Translations under genes and position numbers: made by a program | Assembly: GCA_039566865.1 (NCBI GenBank) | Contig: CM076954.1 | Span: 17,198,001 to 17,262,000 of the forward strand | Origin: Aurelia coerulea | Taxonomy: Eukaryota; Cnidaria; Scyphozoa; Semaeostomeae; Ulmaridae | Length of the DNA stretch: 64,000 bases | Reading direction: 5' to 3' | Notes under the pieces: model-generated | Database searches by the model: none | What the model was told of the DNA's origin: nothing | What the model saw: the letters and a program-made list of their open reading frames with translations, nothing else | Shown here: one piece after another, positions 61,901 to 64,000 of the stretch | Layout: every line of letters begins with the position of its first letter | Numbering within the stretch: the first letter of the stretch is position 1

Positions 61901-64000
61901 GATCCAATTTTGATTGCGGCAGTATGTTCTTTAATTTCCGCTGGGACGAAGGGGCACGTTTAATTTTGCCTTTGAGATTTTTATATTGCTCATATATAGA
62001 CCATATAGACCATATACTATAGACCAAGCTAGATTAGACTAGACTGGACTAGATATAGACTATTCTACTGTACATATTCATAATTTGGCCCAGGCAAGCT
62101 TTAAATCATGCTGATTCCCTTTAACTTAAGTTGCATGAAAATGTTCCATAAACATTGAAATTTCATCTTCACAGATAAAAAGTTAACGGTTTCGTGTGGC
62201 AGTAATTACATGCGCATTGATTTGGACAGGCAATATTTCAATGTATCGAGATATTCCAGCATCACTCTTCGTGATCCTACTTGTAAAGCAACATTTTCCA
62301 GTGCTTATATCACTTTGGGAAGCATCCCAAGCTTATGTGGAGTCGAAAAAGAAGAGACTGCAAGTAAAATCATATACAAAAACAGCGTCATCATGTCAAT
62401 CAATCAACAATCAAACATTGTATCACGTGACCACGATGAAGAGATCAATTTCAAATGCACTTATGACAGAGATGGTGTTTCGACTGGTGTATCGTTTGAA
62501 CCAATCAGAAGAGTTGTCGGAGAAGAAAGTACGTAGAAACTTGTTTGAAAGAACACTAAAAGTGTTTTGAATTTATCATGGATCATAAGAAACGTGACAG
62601 TTTTATTTTCCTAAAGTGGCCTTGTTCTACACTGCTGTCCTTTGCCTGGTCTCCTTGTATCTCTGTGTCCGTCAAATAGCAGTGACAGTAAAATTGACAC
62701 AAGAACAACAGTCTTCAGGGGTACAGGGACACCGATAGGAATAAAACTGCAATAAGAACATGTACTGCGTTTCTTATCCTTGATGATTCTATTTGCATAT
62801 TTTGTTCAGGTAGTTTAGTGTTCTTTTAGTTTTTCTATATAACTAGGTTGGACTGTCACAAATGCACACACGTGTTTAGAAAGTAACAAAAGCCGATCTT
62901 TAGGATTCTAAATGATTTGCTTTGCCAAAATGTCAAAGGTTTGGTTGGACGTTAATGTGAAGTGTTGACAATACATAATGTGACAACTTTCAAAACATTT
63001 AAAAGCATCATTATCAATTTACAGTTTACTATATGTTCTATTTAACTATTGGAGAATGTTTGGAAACTGATTTTTATTCGATTTAAACTAAATTCTCATG
63101 TTTAGGCCAGACAAATTGTTTAATTTGTTTTGAACACTTTGTATAACTCTAGACAAGAGGCAATTGACGTTGTCAAAAACAGTTTTTCCTTTCTTTTCTC
63201 CAAGCAACATTTTAGATAATGCATTCAGGTAATTTTGATTAAATTTCAGGTAACGTTGGTAAATTTACCTTCGACCTGGCGATGTATAAAAGTGAAGCAT
63301 ATGCAAGCCAGTATCATTCTTATCCTATCAAAGTGCAATTGAGAGATTGGTTGTATTTTCAAGCTGCAGCAAGTGTACAGGACAGCAGTTTGGTGCTATT
63401 GATTGATCAATGTTATTCCACTCCTAACATGAACAGAAACCACCCCAATAAATACTTCTTTATCAATAATGGGTAGGTATATTTGTTCATCTAATATTGA
63501 TGACCAGTGCTTTAGGACATATAATTTAATTTGAAATATGGTATAAAACGTCGTTATCTACTAACTGAAATTTGACTTCACTTCGAAGTGTAAATAAGTT
63601 GAGGGCGTAAGGAAGTGAAGTAGAAGAGCACGATATTTGTTTGAGGGAAATCATGCTTTCTAGGTAGCAAACCAGTGATTGCATTACTCATGGCAAGCCA
63701 AAAAGCTGCATACAAGGCAACTTTATAGCATATATTTTATCCCATTCATACTTGCAAGTTAAGCCAGGTTCAACAATCCAGGTTATTGAATAGCGCTTTC
63801 TCATTGGTCAACCCAACAAATCGAATGCATTGATTAGTTGAAATTCTACCTTGTGTTGATAAAGCTGGTTTAACTGTGTCAGCCAGAATACAGTATAAAT
63901 TAAATCTGTTTAATTCCAGCTGCCCTTCAGACAAAACTGTCCGATTTCACAACACAGATGGTCAAAGACAAAGAATGAGCATTCATGCATTCAGATATTT
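55855..64000 (+). CDS. FReD-D8C-ZP protein, gene 2 (3' end outside window)
   Basis: Tandem paralogue of the gene at 40517-50846. Exons: 55855-55948 (signal peptide), 57155-57784 (FReD), 60074-60469 (D8C), 62175-62528 (ZP-N), 63250-63472 (ZP-C start) and 63920 to beyond 64000 (ZP-C end). Exon lengths equal those of gene 1 except the FReD exon, which is one codon longer. All phases are kept and no stop or frameshift was found, so it looks functional as far as it can be seen. The cleavage site and transmembrane exon lie beyond the window. The FReD has changed much faster than the other domains. Confidence 0.88.
57155..57784 (+). CDS. Gene 2 exon 2: fibrinogen-related domain
   Basis: 630 nt against 627 in gene 1. 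The calcium-loop-like TYDRDNDRW is kept, but the following block is NCASSYSRGAWWYNSCYYSD, with one extra residue and two His to Tyr changes; Trp-Ser to Asp-Asp occurs further on. Replacement changes (about 15) outnumber silent ones (3). The open frame upstream (ATG 57082) runs through the acceptor by chance; the AG at 57154 and phase 1 fit exon 1. Confidence 0.92.
58677..58868 (+). pseudogene. Signal-peptide-like ORF in the inverted repeat
   Basis: From ATG 58677 the frame reads MIKIVFLLTVLFLFHKIASK and then ALDNVATPSFFS, a very plausible signal peptide, followed by AAYIQIQLKRLELLRSD, ending at TAA 58866-58868 in the hairpin. It resembles a first exon of a secreted protein captured by the repeat. 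The mirrored copy in the right arm has diverged slightly. No family recognised. Confidence 0.4.
58907..59398. mobile_element. CCCGGTGGGTGCAAT-ended transposon
   Basis: 492 bp with inverted ends CCCGGTGGGTGCAAT and ATTGCACCCACCGGG and an exact 8-bp target duplication gtaggaag (58899-58906 and 59399-59406). Related older copy at 27138-27634. No ORF. The CCCGG start and 8-bp duplication match the G/C-run elements at 33100 and 48198, suggesting one mobilising system. Confidence 0.87.
60074..60469 (+). CDS. Gene 2 exon 3: D8C domain
   Basis: Same length and cysteine pattern as gene 1. About four replacements (Arg-His, Leu-Tyr, Asn-Ser, Thr-Ile) and six silent changes. Confidence 0.9.
61093..61197 (+). 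pseudogene. Relic of a D8C exon, unit 2
   Basis: Encodes EVYRSVYFSRYPSCHCECEK and IVKVKSCDWSI with stop TAG at 61195-61197. Counterpart of 45396-45498. Confidence 0.8.
61344..61764 (-). mobile_element. CR1/Jockey-like LINE C-terminal fragment, unit 2
   Basis: Same insertion as at 45643-46062, still open, with a few changes (for example Arg to Ile in ARSLIEDSR). Shows the LINE inserted before the tandem duplication. Confidence 0.75.
62175..62528 (+). CDS. Gene 2 exon 4: ZP-N
   Basis: Three replacements (Lys-Arg, Phe-Tyr, Lys-Ser) and about four silent changes relative to gene 1. Borders tcttcacag and gtacgt. Confidence 0.9.
63250..63472 (+). CDS. Gene 2 exon 5: start of ZP-C
   Basis: Almost unchanged from gene 1: one replacement (Lys-Gln) and one silent change. 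Borders aaatttcag and gtaggt. Confidence 0.9.
63743..63885. mobile_element. MITE remnant, unit 2, without the later insertion
   Basis: Counterpart of 48051-48197. It runs directly into ccagaatacag and the exon acceptor, giving the empty-site allele for the element at 48198-48553. Confidence 0.6.
63920..64000 (+). CDS. Gene 2 exon 6: ZP-C end (partial)
   Basis: Begins CPSDKTVRFHNTDGQRQRMS and runs off the window. Two replacements in the visible 81 nt relative to gene 1 (Leu-His, His-Gln). Confidence 0.88.
   Translation, partial: MPFRQNCPISQHRWSKTKNEHSCIQIF

Larger units (their letters stand above)
52524..64000 (+). repeat. Tandem segmental duplication, unit 2 (cut by window end)
   Basis: Second copy of the 15.6-kb unit, collinear with 36900 onward. 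It lacks the MITE and the G/C-ended element of unit 1. It has an 86-bp insertion at about 54810-54895 and an inverted-repeat block at 58645-59622 that unit 1 lacks. Confidence 0.88.

Overview
This is eukaryotic nuclear DNA, AT-rich and intron-rich, most likely from an anthozoan cnidarian (coral or sea anemone). That placement is an inference: the genes are a fibronectin-III receptor tyrosine kinase and membrane proteins combining fibrinogen-like, D8C/uromodulin-like and zona pellucida (ZP) domains, and the background is dense with MITEs, foldback elements, tRNA- and 5S-like SINEs and decayed LINEs. There is no bacterial or phage content. All coding exons were assembled by hand from open frames, AG/GT borders and matching intron phases; none is confirmed by transcript data.

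Region 1 (about 1-35.1 kb, + strand) holds the 3' part of one receptor tyrosine kinase gene; its 5' exons lie left of the window. I place two FN3 domains (4473-4793; 5295-5485 plus 9579-9639), a transmembrane exon (11998-12128), a juxtamembrane exon (15041-15092), and a kinase domain over eight exons (23201-34265), followed by alternative C-terminal exons (34385-34393, 34420-34459, 34929-35015). Phases chain correctly from 4473 to 34265. The kinase keeps the VAVK lysine and HRD but has Asp-Leu-Ser in place of DFG. Its introns are full of mobile DNA. The largest contains a nest: a MITE holding a SINE, which holds a 4.25 kb foldback, which holds a hAT element, with a second GC-rich foldback alongside.

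Region 2 (36.9-52.5 kb) and Region 3 (52.5 kb to the window end) are two tandem copies of a unit of about 15.6 kb. Each carries a + strand gene built from a signal peptide, a fibrinogen-related domain, a D8C domain, ZP-N and ZP-C. The first copy is complete, with an RVRR cleavage site, a transmembrane helix and a short tail; the second is cut by the window edge within ZP-C. The fibrinogen-like exon differs between copies by about 15 amino-acid replacements and one inserted codon against 3 silent changes, clustered near the expected ligand pocket. The remaining exons show roughly equal replacement and silent changes. This looks like diversification of a recognition surface.

The tandem copies also act as a natural control for transposition. 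Several insertions occur in one copy and are absent from the other, giving exact empty sites for otherwise unclassified G/C-homopolymer-ended elements with 8-bp target duplications. Copy 2 also carries a long inverted repeat enclosing a signal-peptide-like ORF.
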